A stretch of 64,000 nucleotides of DNA from Scytalidium lignicola (taxonomy: Eukaryota > Ascomycota > Leotiomycetes): contig NCSJ02000170.1 in the NCBI GenBank assembly GCA_002812745.2, forward strand, positions 1 through 64,000. Direction: 5' to 3'. A model generated the notes under the pieces. That model had not been told where the DNA came from and did no database searches. It saw nothing but the letters and a program-made list of their open reading frames with translations. Shown one piece after another: positions 1 to 11,278 of this stretch (position 1 is its first letter; each line of letters opens with the position of its first letter). The position numbers and the translations under genes are program-made.

Positions 1-453
1 ACAAGCCATTCAAGATAAAAGAAGGTGCAAGGTTCACCATGACTGCAAAGTTCAAGGTCCAGCATGAGGTTCTGAGCGGTCTCCATTATGTCCAAATCGT
101 GAAGCGGAAGGGTATCAGAGTCAGCAAGGACCAAGAAATGATCGTGAGTGATTTTTTGCTTGGAGTTTTCGGGAGATCTGCTATGAGGACAGGCTAACAT
201 GTGGATTTAGGGAAGCTACGCTCCAAACACTGACAAGACCCCTTTTTACACGAAGCAATGTGAGAGTTCCAGAGGCAGATGAATGGATCATCGAATTTCT
301 GTTTTGCTAATTTTCAATTTAGTTGCTGAGGAAGAAGCGCCATCAGGCATGCTCGCCCGTGGTCATTATAACGCCGTCTCAACGTTTGTAGATGACGACA
401 AACACAAGCATCTCCAGTTTGAGTGGAGTTTTGATATTGCAAAGGATTGGTAA
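1..453 (+). CDS. rdi1: Rho GDP-dissociation inhibitor (3' part)
   Basis: RhoGDI holds prenylated Rho-family GTPases in the cytosol by masking the lipid tail and blocking GDP release. The gene enters from the left edge, so the N-terminal regulatory arm is missing and only the immunoglobulin-like lipid-binding domain is present. Spliced exons 1-143, 211-259 and 323-453 read without interruption. Recognisable family stretches are FTMTAKFKVQHEVLSG, GLHYVQIVKRKGIRVSKD, GSYAPNTDKTPFYTKQF, APSGMLARGHYNA and a C-terminal FEWSFDIAKDW before TAA. Both introns (144-210, 260-322) have GT..AG ends, and exon phases join correctly. It converges on the phosphatase gene to its right, with 183 bp between stop codons. 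The identification rests on end-to-end agreement with the family C-terminus. Confidence 0.93.
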
Positions 454-636
454 TCAATATTCGTTGGGAGGGAGGGGTTTTTAAGAGGGTCGATTGGCGT
501 AGATGCAATTAACGATGACGATGAACATGATTGACTTGGCGAGATACTTGAATGTGGCTGAAAAAGCATGCTAGGGATTGTCTCCCTATTTCATCGCTAT
601 TTGAATTTGAATGTAAGCGAGCAAAGTGATAATAGT

Positions 637-1803
637 TTACAAGAAGTAATCAGGCAAAGTATTCCCATCTGCAATCTTCTCCGCTCCGCCCTGCTGCGCA
701 TCTCCCTTATGGATATCGTTCTCTGGCGCTGCAGCAAAGACATTAAAGAATCTTTCGCCGGTGTCACTAACTTCTAGCACGCTAGCCATATTACCACATC
801 GATAACAGTAGTTAGGTGCGCTCCACACAGTGCTGAGCCGGTCATCATATAAAACTTGGTACCCTTCCTGACAGAGCTGATGTGCTCTTAGTATGTGTGA
901 CATGCTATTAACTTCGAGGAACTTCTTAACGACTTGAGCGCCAAACGTGTAGCCAGCACCGCGCGGCGAAAGCGAGAACTCGTCTCGCTCGGGATCCGGA
1001 TCNGACCATACAAGGTCTGCCATAGGTCCTTCGTGGGGTATTTCTCGAAAGCGGTCTATAATTTTTATCTGGTCGATTGAGTGGATAGAGGGGGAAAGTC
1101 CTATTGATGATTATGGTCAGCCATGCAAAACATTAGAGACCCCCCTAGTCTTTCTGATATGGCGCATACCTCCATGAACACAAAATATCTGGTCATTGAT
1201 TACAACACTCAAGGTCAGAAAGTCGAACATATCTGTGAAGTAATGCCACACATTGGCATTACCGTATTTCCTTGAGCACTCTGTATAAAATCCATATGAT
1301 TGAGTAACTCCTCGCGATTCATGGTTTCCTCGTATGAGGTGAACTCGATGTGGGTATCGTAACTTTAGACAAACAAGCAGAGATATGGTTTCAACACTAA
1401 ACATGCCACGGTCGACATAATCGCCTACAAGCACCTTTATTAGTAATTGTGCAAGGCTTAGTGCTGAGAACGATGCAAACGAACCTAAGAAGAGGTAATT
1501 GGTATCCGGACACCATCCTCCGATTTTGAAGATCTCAATCAAGTCAAAGAACTGGCCATGAATATCTCCAACAACTGTAACAGGCGCTTGTACATGGACG
1601 ACGTTGCTTTCTTGCATCAACAGCTCCTTCGTCTTTGCGCATATCGCTTCTACGACCGACTCAGCGAGCAGATTCTTCTTGTAGAGACTCTCTATGCATT
1701 CGTCTAGGTCTACAGACGCTGTATTAGAGCAAAGAAAGTTAGCTAGACCCTAACTATGTAGAGAGAAACAACGGGAGTGCGCCATACAAGGAAGACCAGG
1801 CAT
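637..1803 (-). CDS. sit4: Serine/threonine protein phosphatase PP6/PP-V catalytic subunit (Sit4 family)
   Basis: Metal-dependent Ser/Thr phosphatase of the PP2A-like family; Sit4/PP6 enzymes act in G1 progression and TOR signalling. Exons read from the minus strand are 1803-1788, 1718-1485, 1424-1170 and 1100-637, giving 969 nt (322 aa), the usual family length. Visible motifs are GDIHG (about residues 56-60), GDYVDRG (84-90), GNHE (116-119), HGG, a [11 protein letters not shown] block and the C-terminal DYFL tail of PP2A-type enzymes. The N-terminal [15 protein letters not shown] stretch is typical of PP6/Sit4. The first exon is only 16 nt, and its ATG at 1803 is chosen because it restores frame; it is the least certain part. 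The intron at 1425-1484 is 60 nt and has no in-frame stop. Base 1003 is N, in a Ser codon that any base satisfies. Confidence 0.9.
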
Positions 1804-2778
1804 GTTGCCGCAGCCGTCAGCTCTCCTATGAGCCAAGCAGCTCTAAGACTTTGAATTTGCGAAAGGCACATGCGGTTTCTGGCAGTTGTAAGAGTTGGCT
1901 AAACAACATGGTCGCTTTTGCATGTCAAATCATACTGGGTTGGTGGTGCCGCAACTCCAAGGCACCTCGTCTTCAACTGACTAGGGGGCAATAAGCTACC
2001 GCCCAGTAGATCTGATTATCAACCCGCGCGTCTAACCTTATTCCACAGGGCTGCTGTTATCACGTGATGCTGCTATCTACTAATTACGTTGACAACAAAA
2101 GCTTTGGCGGTTTCTAAAGTACTGCGTGTTAATTAAGTTTTATATACCAAATATACACTATATAGATGTATCTAACTGAGGATTCTAACTTATCTGGCCC
2201 TCGGGGAATTAAAAAAGGCAGTAAGGCAAAGACACGTGACTGCCATCCATAGAAGACTCAACGTCCGTAATAGGCGAACCTCTCTAATTAGGTTCGTGGA
2301 TCCTAGCAATATGTTCCATTTCTATTTGCGAACATCCCTTCTCACGTTATCAATATAGATACATTCTCCTTTCTATATCACATACTGCTACGTTGCCTCA
2401 TTGTTTTATTCATTGTTACAACCCTAGCTCCTACATCGCAACAGAGTTCGCAGTACTTGAAGTTCACACAACTCAAAGCTTTGTTATCAAGAAGGTGACG
2501 AGGTTCAGCTGGTTGGTATTTGAGCTGTCATAAAGTTATATCGAGCTTTCGAGATCTTTAAGAAGATTTGGTTTCTTTTCCCTCGACATCGCTTTCTTGC
2601 TCTAGAATATTGCTTCTCAGAAAAACATTGATCCTGGTTCGGTTTTTTTTTTTTGCCACAGTTTTGACTGGCACATGACTACCCCTGGATCTCTCATCTT
2701 CTCTCATTTCATTGTTGGAAATTACGGTCTCGTATCTATGAGTTACTAGCGCTCCTTATATTTCGGTTTATTATTGCT
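1804..2778. other. Divergent intergenic region between phosphatase and zinc-knuckle genes
   Basis: This 975-bp stretch separates two divergently transcribed genes and presumably holds both promoters and 5' leaders. It is AT-rich around 2100-2200 and has a T-run at 2643-2654 in the CT-rich leader of the downstream gene. No coding sequence is evident. Confidence 0.6.
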
Positions 2779-5255
2779 ATGTCGACAGATGTGAAGCAAA
2801 ATGGCGACCCCCCTGGGAGCACGCCTAGTGCAAACAATCAAACTGGATCGCTTGCACCTGGACAGACAAGCGCCGAACAACCGCGGTGTTATAACTGCGG
2901 GTTAGAGGGCCATTATGTGATGGGTTGCCCAGAGCCTACACGTGCAATTCCAGCGTAAGTAGTGAGCCTTCTTTCTTTGCTTCATTCTAGAGGAGCTTGG
3001 GAAGCACGGCTAATTCAGCCTAGTGGTCTAGCCGCAGCACGTGCTGCTGGAGCCTCCCATTCAGCCAAAAGAGATGGTTCACATGATGGACGTCATTTCC
3101 AGCAAACACAGTCCCATCGTCAAAGATTAGGGGCTGTGGTTACGAGATATCCAGTTCCTAAGGCTGCTCCTGTCGTCACTCGCTATGCGGTTCCACCTCC
3201 TCCAAATGCAGGATACGGAGCCTCTCAGGGTCCTTATCAACAACCATATCAACAGCACGCTGGACAATTTACTCAGCCTTCTATGTATCAGGGCAATCAA
3301 GGACCGCCACCAAACACACCGTACACACCATATCCACCTCCCCAGCAGTATGGCGGTGCAGGACCTCAATTCCAATACAGTCAAGCACCTGGACCAAATC
3401 CGTACGGCAACCCAGCCATGCAGGCTACTCCGTATGGGAATCAAGCTTACCAAACTCCTCCTGTATCTTATAATCAGTACCAGCCACTGCAGCAGCCTGG
3501 TCCACAGGGATATCCAAACCCTCCTCAACCATATATGCCTCAACCACCTGCAGGGCCGTATCAAACTCCAGCTGCACCGTATCAGCCCCCAAACCCTAAC
3601 TATGGTGGTGGTTATGGGTACACTCCTCCAGTAAGTACTCAATATCAAGTCCCGCCTTCACAATGGAACCATCCTCCGCCTGCACAACCTTACAATGGAC
3701 CTCCATATCAACAGCCTAGTCCTTCGCCATATGACCCAGGCTACCAGACTCAACCTCAACCTCAACCCCAACCTTCATATCAAGCCTATCCTCCACAGTC
3801 CCAGCAACCATCGCAGCAAGGATTTAGTCAAGGACCTCAGTATGGAACATATAGTGCTCCGCTTGGATCTCAAATTCCACAGCATCAGCTTCAACAAGAA
3901 CGCCCAAGGTCTGCAGGTTCCTCGAGATCATCTAGCATAGGGCATGACCGTGCACTACGTAAACCATTCTTTAAAAGAAGGGATGGAAGTGGAAGTGGAT
4001 ATCACAGTCACAGGCAGTATAACCAACAGCAATCTACTGACTCACCAAAAGAGCACCATGGTAGTCAATGGTACTTTGATTGGGAATTAGAGGTGATTTT
4101 CAAAGAAGAAGGTCATTCTCCAGCGGTTCCCATTGCCCTTACATTGCCAAACCTTTCTACGGAACAACCATTGTATCTCGGCTTTGATGATCCAGATAAT
4201 GTTGTTTCCCGATATGTGCGTCCAGACAATCGAGAAGAATTTAAATTGAGCATCAGGGATACTCCCCTTTGGGATTCAGTAAAGGATGATCCGGCTTTTA
4301 GGGACCTAAGTAACAATTCAGGCCTCATCCCATTTAACCAGGTCCGATGGTGGATGGAGGAACGGCATGCCAAGGGAGCTGTACTCGAAGCTCCCACAAC
4401 GCAAAGTGGGACAACAGGTGAGAATACCGAGTATACAGATCTCCCTAAGGAGAACACCTTAAAACGGGCTCGATCTCCCGAAAAGCAATTACCAAACTCT
4501 CCATCTAAACGCCTTAAGGCTGAAGAAGATTACTCTCCAATGCAGGATGAAAAAAATTATAAAAAAGATTCATCTCCACAAGGATATAGAGAGCTATCAC
4601 CGGACGTATGGGCGTCTACCACACCAGTCTTAAATCGATCAGTTACACCATCTTTTGGCGCCGAGGATGATGCATGGGCTCCTCAACCTGGAGAAAGCAT
4701 TGCGTCGCAGTCAGCAGCCAAAGACCCGACAGAAACCTTACTTGCTTCGTTAGGTGTTTCGGGGGAACCAAAGCCTGTGAAAGATACAACTATGAACTCA
4801 CTCCCAGACCCCTATGACAAGTCTCGTGGCCCTCCACCTCAGCGTCAAGATTCTGGTTACTTCAGTGCAAGGGGTTCTTACAGCAACGGATCTAGCTCGG
4901 ATGGTTTCATAGCTAGACGTCCATCTCAATGGGAAGGTCAACCGCCTCCTCCACCTCCACGTGACTTCCTCAAGAGAATGGATGGTGCTGGAGACTCTCC
5001 TTCTCCAACTGCGATGTCTCCGACAGAGGTTATGCAGCATCCAGGGACAGCCATATCTGGAGAGTACACTGCCAAGGATTTGGAGCAGACTCAAAAACGC
5101 AAGGATGGGAAGAAACCCGAACCTTTGCGTCAAGAGGATGATGTTACGCCTAGATTTAAAAGGTCTCAACCACAAGTTGCTGAAGCTTACAGGTATGTTT
5201 AAAACGTCTTACTTTCGATTTTGAGACACTAATTAGCATTAGCCGCCGCTGGTGA
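2779..5255 (+). CDS. CCHC zinc-knuckle protein with Pro/Gln/Tyr-rich low-complexity region
   Basis: Predicted nucleic-acid-binding protein of 796 aa, conserved in filamentous fungi but without a function I can name. Exons are 2779-2954, 2991-5192 and 5243-5255 (2391 nt, in frame). One zinc knuckle of the form CX2CX4HX4C lies at C37, C40, H45 and C50. Residues about 120-330 are a long PYQQ/PPPQ-type low-complexity region with a short QP dipeptide run. A more structured segment follows (starting near WYFDWELEVIF), then a charged serine-rich tail with KRARSPEK and SPSKRLK basic patches that could act in nuclear import. The first intron is only 36 nt and the last exon adds only four residues (ending SRRW). 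The start is the ATG preceding the knuckle; without the upstream exon the finger would be lost. An RNA-binding role is inference from the knuckle. Confidence 0.82.
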
Positions 5256-5842
5256 AAGATATCTGCTTGCATGCATTCTTCAAAGGCTCGAAATCGCTCG
5301 TATTCTTCTAGTTCCAGCAGGGCGTTCGCGGTATAGTGTTTCATTAGAGACTTTAATATTCCCAGCAAGCCTTCAAGTGGTTGGCAGGGCTGTACACATA
5401 TTACTTTTCTTTTTGTATTATCTGTAGTTCTACTAAAAAGCGATGGCGTTCGCACTGGGATGGCGAGGTTCTTTTAATATTCACTGTCAAGGCCACTCGA
5501 TTTCACATTTCCGTCAGGCCTATTCAAATCGTTGTTTTGCAGCCTTTTTCTATTATGAACCTGCCAGTTAGGCTACATGTTAGCCATTTTAGGCTCTTTT
5601 CACGTATCCTCCTTTTGTCTAGTATTATTGGCCGTGGCCGTAGCCAACGGGCCCATAAAAAGCTGGCCCCAGATATAGGCAAATTAACTCGTAATGCGCC
5701 ATGCTTCCGAGCTTCTAGTTGATACTAAATCGTTGGAGGCTTCTTTCCTTGACTCTATCAATATTATTGTAACCCCTAAAATGTTGCATGACTGTGCATG
5801 ATCGCCTAGAAGAGAGAGGCTTAAATGTAGGAAAGCAGAGGC
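5256..5842. other. Convergent 3' intergenic region
   Basis: 587 bp between the stop codons of two converging genes. Short open frames here lack coding character. I see no RNA gene or repeat. Confidence 0.5.
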
Positions 5843-8439
5843 TCACTTAATGAGTCTCCCTGCCTCACCCTCATTATCGTCCTCGCTCTCCTCTTCGGCA
5901 TCAGAATCTGCCTCGCTAAGCTCTTCTTCGGTTTCCTCCTCCTCCTCCTCATCAGAATCTTCCTCCTCCTCGTCTTCTTCGTCCTCGTCTTCATCCTCTT
6001 CCTCGTCCTCTGCAAGCCAATCGTCAAGTGTCTTTTCCTTGTTAGAAGCACCAAATCCGTTAGTTTTCGTTGCCGAGTTTTGTGAGATACTCTTGGTATC
6101 AACAGTAGCACTTCCGAGCCTCTCGATGGCAGGCGTAAGCCGTTTCTCGTCATAATCAAGCTTCGCAGGATCGGTGTCTCTCAAGGAGGGATCCGGCTCC
6201 TTTCCATCCTCAACCCAATCAGGCAGGGCCTCATATCCCCTGATACCGTGGATACCTCCATCCTCACCAACCACCAGACTCGCAGATCCAAGAGTGAAGT
6301 TAGTTCGGCTCTCTGATGGACTGGGTGTATGGGGTACGGGTTTTGGTGCTAAAAGCATAAGGCTAGCTAGTTGTGTGGACGATGGGACTGCAAGCAAAGC
6401 CCTGTATACCCTCATTCGGTCACGAAGATCGTATGATGTATCATAACGGGCGAGGAGAACGATATAATTCCATAAGAGGACGATAGGATGTTCAGACTCT
6501 GGTTCTTCAAAGGGCTGCTGCGTATTTTCTACCAAATCTGATTCTCGGAACCCCTCGTTGCCATAGTCGTGCTGTGGCTGTGGTGAGACGGATGGAGCTT
6601 TATGTCCGTCTGACTTTTCGTTATGTTGGTTAAGGTAGTGGAGGTAAACTTTTGCCGCAAGAAGAACAATCTGCAATTTTGCAGGTTCTGCTTCGTCTGC
6701 GAATCCTTTGGCAAGAATTCGCAAGACATCCGCGGCTATGTTATCCCCACCCTCGATGCCAGCAAATTCACCAACGAGCCATACTATTGTTGCTCGTGCT
6801 CGAGGATTTGTAGCCGTGTCGAGGTTTTTGGCTAGGCGAGTCACCGTACTGATATGAGCTGTGGGATCCTGCTGAATAAGATGCCTGATGACTGTCAAAG
6901 ACTCTGCTACCAGATTGCCGTCGAAGCTTGTAATCTGTTTTAAGAGGAGTCGTAGGCATCGTGCAGATGTCTTGACATCACTCTGAGCGCATCTTCCGAT
7001 GGCGCGAACCGCGTCTCTCACCAAATCTTCATCCGAACCGCTAGCGAAATGCTCTAGTTCGTTCAATATGATACTCTTGAAATAAGGGTTACAGTGCGGA
7101 AATATCAGTGTAAGTAGCTCCAGTTTTAGCTCCCAGGTCTGTTTAGTATCCGTAGAATGAACAAGAAAATGAGATGCATATTGAACAAATGCTTGCGGGT
7201 TTGTGAGACATATCGAGACGATGTTGTATAGTACCACGTGTTGAATATCCTGTGGCCCTCGTAATAATGCTACCATTGGCCCAACACATGCGTCGATATA
7301 TTCCTGTGTACCGAGATTGATACAGCATTTGGCGACTGCAACCACGACAGCTGAGTTCCGGCTTTGAAGAAGAGATCGAATACTTTTTAACAGCAGTTCG
7401 AGATCTGGATCCAGAATTTGGACTAGTTCGCCTGTCTCCTCTTCCTCGTTTCCTGCATCTTCGTAGAAGTCTTGTGTGCTTTTGTTCTTTTTCACCCTCT
7501 TCATCCTTTTTGGAAAGCATTTTCGAGCATATATAGTCATTAACTTTAATGTTGCGAGCTGGCTCCATTCATCCATATCCACTAGCTTCTTAACTAAACC
7601 TCTATAATGCTTGTGAATGAGATCGATGCGATCAGGACATATATCCAAAAATGCTTTGACAGCGGCACCAGCCACATAATATTGTCGATCGCCAAGTAGA
7701 GTAGATATGTATTCCAAGAGTTGAGGGAGAGTCTTCGGGTCTAGTCGGTAGCATTTGGGAATAGCCAGGGCTGCTGCTTTCCTTACATAGGGACTCATGT
7801 CTCCAAGACCCTTCTTGATGGCCAGAGACACAATTTGGCTAATCACCGGGACCCGGATTCCAGACATCGTCTTAAGCGCCAGTGCTCTGACCTGAGGATT
7901 GCTATCTGAAAGAGACTTTTGTATGGTGTTGATCGAAAGTAGGGACAGGTCGGGTTCTTGTTCGGCATAGTTGAGAAGGTATATATAAACGAGCTTTTTT
8001 NATTTCTATATTGGGTGATGCAACATTTTTGACCACAGAGGAAAAGAATGGCAGGCATGGCTGAGATCGGTACATCATCTGTGCAATTCTCGGTCAGTCG
8101 TTGTGTAAACGTGCATGTCGTCAGAGAAATGTGCCAGCATATAGTGTCTCGCCATACACAAGAGGGGCAGAACTTGTATAAGTCACCGTAAACATACAGA
8201 TATGACCTTCCTCAGCCCTTCTAAGATATCTCTATCATTGCGGCTATCTAGCAGCTTCTTAATTTGGGCTACGGAAAGGTTCTTGGGCCCCCCTCTGTAG
8301 CTTCGAGCGGATTGGGCTGCATCGAGGGTGAGTTCTCGAGCTGTGAAACCTTGTTAGCATTAAGGTCTCTAGCAATACATTGGCTCAGATGGGTTATACC
8401 GCTTTCCAGCAAGCTTGATATCCGCGCTATTGACTCCAT
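5843..8439 (-). CDS. apl6: AP-3 complex subunit beta (beta-adaptin)
   Basis: Large subunit of the AP-3 adaptor, which sorts cargo from the Golgi directly to the vacuole. Exons from the minus strand are 8439-8400, 8340-8198 and 8078-5843, encoding about 805 aa once one N is ignored. The N-terminus (MESIARISSLLESA, then VAQIKKLLDSRNDRDILEG) and the adaptin HEAT-like trunk (YVRKAAALAIPKCYRLD, QYYVAGAAVKAFLDICPDRI) match fungal AP-3 beta. The C-terminus is a hinge of almost uninterrupted Glu/Asp around residues 755-800. The N at 8001 lies next to a six-base homopolymer; reading it as a base shifts the frame, while removing it gives the expected NIEIKKLVYIYLLNYAEQEP. The gene is therefore intact and the assembly is at fault. 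Introns are 59 nt (8341-8399) and 119 nt (8079-8197). It diverges from the 280-aa gene to the right, 352 bp away. Confidence 0.92.
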
Positions 8440-8791
8440 AAGAAGATCCTGACATTATCAAGCTTCCGCGTTAAGAATTCGTGTTTGTCTGAAGCTGATA
8501 GAGGGGCCTTTGGTAAGCGATGTGGACATTCCCACTTCGGACATTTTGACATCAGCGAGCCAAGGCCCATGCGAATAGACGCACTAGAGCGCAACAAATA
8601 ACCTTAAGTCAGGGAGTCATTGTCCATCCTTGATACTTATCTATCTTTGTAACATTTTATCACAATGATGGACCTCACTAACTATTATAACTGCAATAAT
8701 CTTATCTTTTCTTTAGGCACGTGGACAGCCAGCTCTAGAGTTAATAGCTTCTTCCTCAACGAATTCCCTCCGTAAAAGAGCAACGGGATTG
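8440..8791. promoter_or_regulatory. Divergent promoter region
   Basis: 352 bp between the start codons of the AP-3 beta gene and the 280-aa gene. Both 5' leaders must lie here. No specific site can be named from sequence alone. Confidence 0.45.
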
Positions 8792-9634
8792 ATGGCTCCA
8801 ACACCGATTATCTTACCTGCTGCACTTCCCACCGAGTTGCTTACCTACGTCCTAATTCACCAGTCATATCCTACAACCCTCATAATCTGCACGTCCCGGA
8901 AGATATTCCTTGACTCGATCATATCTACTCTCAACTATTCATCTACACATCCACCCACAGAGGAACAACCTCAATTGGAACACACCACAGAAGATGAGAC
9001 TCCTCCACCGACAGACGATACAATCGACAGGGCGCCTCAAGAAGCTTCCAAACCAGACCCCAATCATTCCACACTCGATCAACATCCCCTCCTAATCAAC
9101 ACAATTCACCAACTGATCACCTCCCGCTCCATAAACACAGTCTTTGTACCAACTATCTCACACTTACGTGCCTACCTAGCAACCTTCCCCAAATTTGTTG
9201 CATCTGAAACTCTCTCTCCAGCCCAAGACTGGGACAAACCTGGTGAGAGATGTCCGCTCCTGGTGGTGTACGGAATGCTGGAGTTACATCGAGATACTAG
9301 CGAGTGGAGCGCGCAAGGATTAGCAAGTACGCTTGCTTCTTTAGTACAAGTTGGTCTTCTCAGTGAGCGGAGAGTAGTGATTTTTGAAAGGAAGGTTGAG
9401 GAGGATAGTAGGAGCGACAAAGTGGGAGAAGAGGGAGAGATGGAGATTGTGGAGGAAGAGAGGGAGAGCCCATGGAAGGAGCTTGTCCCGTTACTAAGTG
9501 GTAGTGCAAGACGGGCTGGGCTAGATATCGACTCGCAAGGTTGGAGTGGTCGGACTGTAGAAATAGGTAGGATACTAAGACGCTGGTTCGTATTTGAAAA
9601 GGGGGACTGGAGTTTAAAAAAATCAGGTAAGTAG
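8792..9634 (+). CDS. Conserved fungal protein of unknown function (280 aa)
   Basis: Single open frame starting at ATG 8792; the frame is also open for one TTG codon upstream. The protein has two hydrophobic, strand-like blocks: LLTYVLIHQSYPTTLIICTS near residue 25 and CPLLVVYGMLELHRDTSEWS near residue 155. They are separated by an acidic Pro/Thr-rich linker, and the segment SINTVFVPTISHLRAYLATF lies between them. RRVVIFE follows, with a Glu-rich insert and a C-terminal RRWFVFEKGDW. The alternating beta-alpha look resembles a degenerate RecA or P-loop fold, as in small recombination accessory proteins, but I see no Walker A motif. The fold suggestion is inference only. GTAAGT overlaps the stop region at about 9627, so a further 3' exon is possible but not supported. 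It converges on nuf2. Confidence 0.7.
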   Translation: MAPTPIILPAALPTELLTYVLIHQSYPTTLIICTSRKIFLDSIISTLNYSSTHPPTEEQPQLEHTTEDETPPPTDDTIDRAPQEASKPDPNHSTLDQHPLLINTIHQLITSRSINTVFVPTISHLRAYLATFPKFVASETLSPAQDWDKPGERCPLLVVYGMLELHRDTSEWSAQGLASTLASLVQVGLLSERRVVIFERKVEEDSRSDKVGEEGEMEIVEEERESPWKELVPLLSGSARRAGLDIDSQGWSGRTVEIGRILRRWFVFEKGDWSLKKSGK

Positions 9635-9785
9635 GCTGAGAAATTCATATCTTATTGCTTCTGCTTGAAAGATTTAATGCTCTTTAAGATCATTATCATT
9701 TATATGGTATCAACCCGAGTACTACCTAACGCCTTTCCTAACCATGAATCCATACCACAACCGTAAATGAAATACATGCCAATCA

Positions 9786-11278
9786 TCAAATCGCCTGCTC
9801 CATTTCGGTGATGTACAACTTGATGTGAGAATCCATTTTCAAGAACTCATCATGCGCATTATGGATCTCGTTCTCAATATTTTCCTTCAAATCTGCCATC
9901 TATTCAGAGTAAGCAAGTGTCTCAATATCTGAAGAGAAGGAACAACATACCTTCTTCTCTGTCTGTTCTATCCTGACTCTCCTTCTTTCCATCTCTTTGC
10001 CCTTCTCGCCTCGTTCTTCAGTCAGTTGTCTGTGTATTGCTCTCAGTTCCTCCATTCTCTGCTTTGCTGCTTGTGCCTTTTCCCTACTACTCTCTCTTAT
10101 TTTTTCGGTCCTCTCGTTCCATTTTGATAGCTGCCTTTGCAGTAGCCCTTCGGTCCGTTCTACCTCTCGGACGTTATTACCACGCTCTCCTAGCGCGTCG
10201 CGCTGTTTCGCAATTCTGATATTTTCCTCCTCTTCCTTAGTTAATTCAACTGAAATCTCATCTAGAAGTTTTATGCAGGCCGCCACATCTGCTGTGACAA
10301 CAGCAAAGGTGTCTGTCGAGGTCTGGAGCGCTCGCGCTCGTCTATCCAGAGTGTCAATTTGAGACTTATCGGAACTAAGAGTGTTGCTGAGTTCGGTCAA
10401 GGATGCCTGGAGAGCAGCAGGTGATTGCAGTACGTATGGCCGTAACTTTGCACTCTCTTGTCTCAGGCCAATTGTTACAGCAGTCTTGTCCTCAAGCGTT
10501 GCTGTCATCTCCGCTTTCTTCGCCTTAACATTTTCAAACCGCCTTGTGACTTTCTCCTGGCTCTGCCGGAGCTCGAGTAATCGCTTCTTCAATTCCTCAT
10601 TCCGCTTTACTTTCTCCGCTATGTGTGCCTCCATCGCCTTTCGGTTTGCCTTCATCTCCTCCAAACGGGCTTCCATCTCTTGGTTTTCCATATACAAAGT
10701 CTCAATCCTCATCTTCGTTGTCTCCGCCTTGTTGAAATGCTCATCAATCACTGATGTTTGACTTTCACGGAATCTCACGAAATTTATGATGTAGGAGAAG
10801 GTTTTAACAAGGCGATCGTGAGTGGGCTTGTACAGGTCTTGGAAAGAAAAGTCCGTAATCCCGCATTCGACGAGGAGTTTGCGCAATGTAATGTAGAATC
10901 CCATTAGGTTCCGCGTCTCTGCCGGTATACTGTCCATATATTCGCCACAAATATCTTCTGCGGCCGCGCGCATGGCTGGGTCGATAGTCTCCCGAGTCGT
11001 GTTCATGAGAAGCTCTGCGAACCATTCGAAGATCATCTGGATCTGGAGAGGATTTGGTTTCTGAAGATCGGCGACTGTAAACGGAATCCCTATGTCACTG
11101 ATACAGCCAACAATTTCTTTATCAGGCTGGTCAAATCATTTAGTTTTTGTACACTCGCAGACCGGAGATGGGCAGCTGTTACCAGGCGCATGAATGCATC
11201 GCTCTCTTCTTCCTTCTTCCTCCCGCGATTCTGCTGCTGAGAATTCGGGGCCATACTCATTCTTGGATTATAAGCCAT
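9786..11278 (-). CDS. nuf2: Kinetochore protein Nuf2 (NDC80 complex)
   Basis: Nuf2 pairs with Ndc80 to form the microtubule-binding rod of the outer kinetochore. Exons from the minus strand are 11278-11183, 11126-9951 and 9899-9786 (1386 nt, 461 aa), a normal family length. The N-terminal calponin-homology-type region is visible ([21 protein letters not shown], then [16 protein letters not shown]), followed by [14 protein letters not shown]. From about residue 150 onward the protein is heptad-rich coiled coil ([17 protein letters not shown] and similar). The final 37 codons come from a separate small exon that ends [11 protein letters not shown]. Introns are 56 nt (11127-11182) and 51 nt (9900-9950). 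The initiator [11 protein letters not shown], followed by [14 protein letters not shown], is typical of fungal Nuf2. Confidence 0.93.

Noticed and set aside
3127..3648. 173-codon minus-strand open frame
   Set aside because: Shadow of the Pro/Gln-rich low-complexity region of the zinc-knuckle gene; composition reflects the opposite strand.
5850..6155. Serine-rich plus-strand open frame
   Set aside because: It is the antisense of the acidic Glu/Asp hinge of AP-3 beta.
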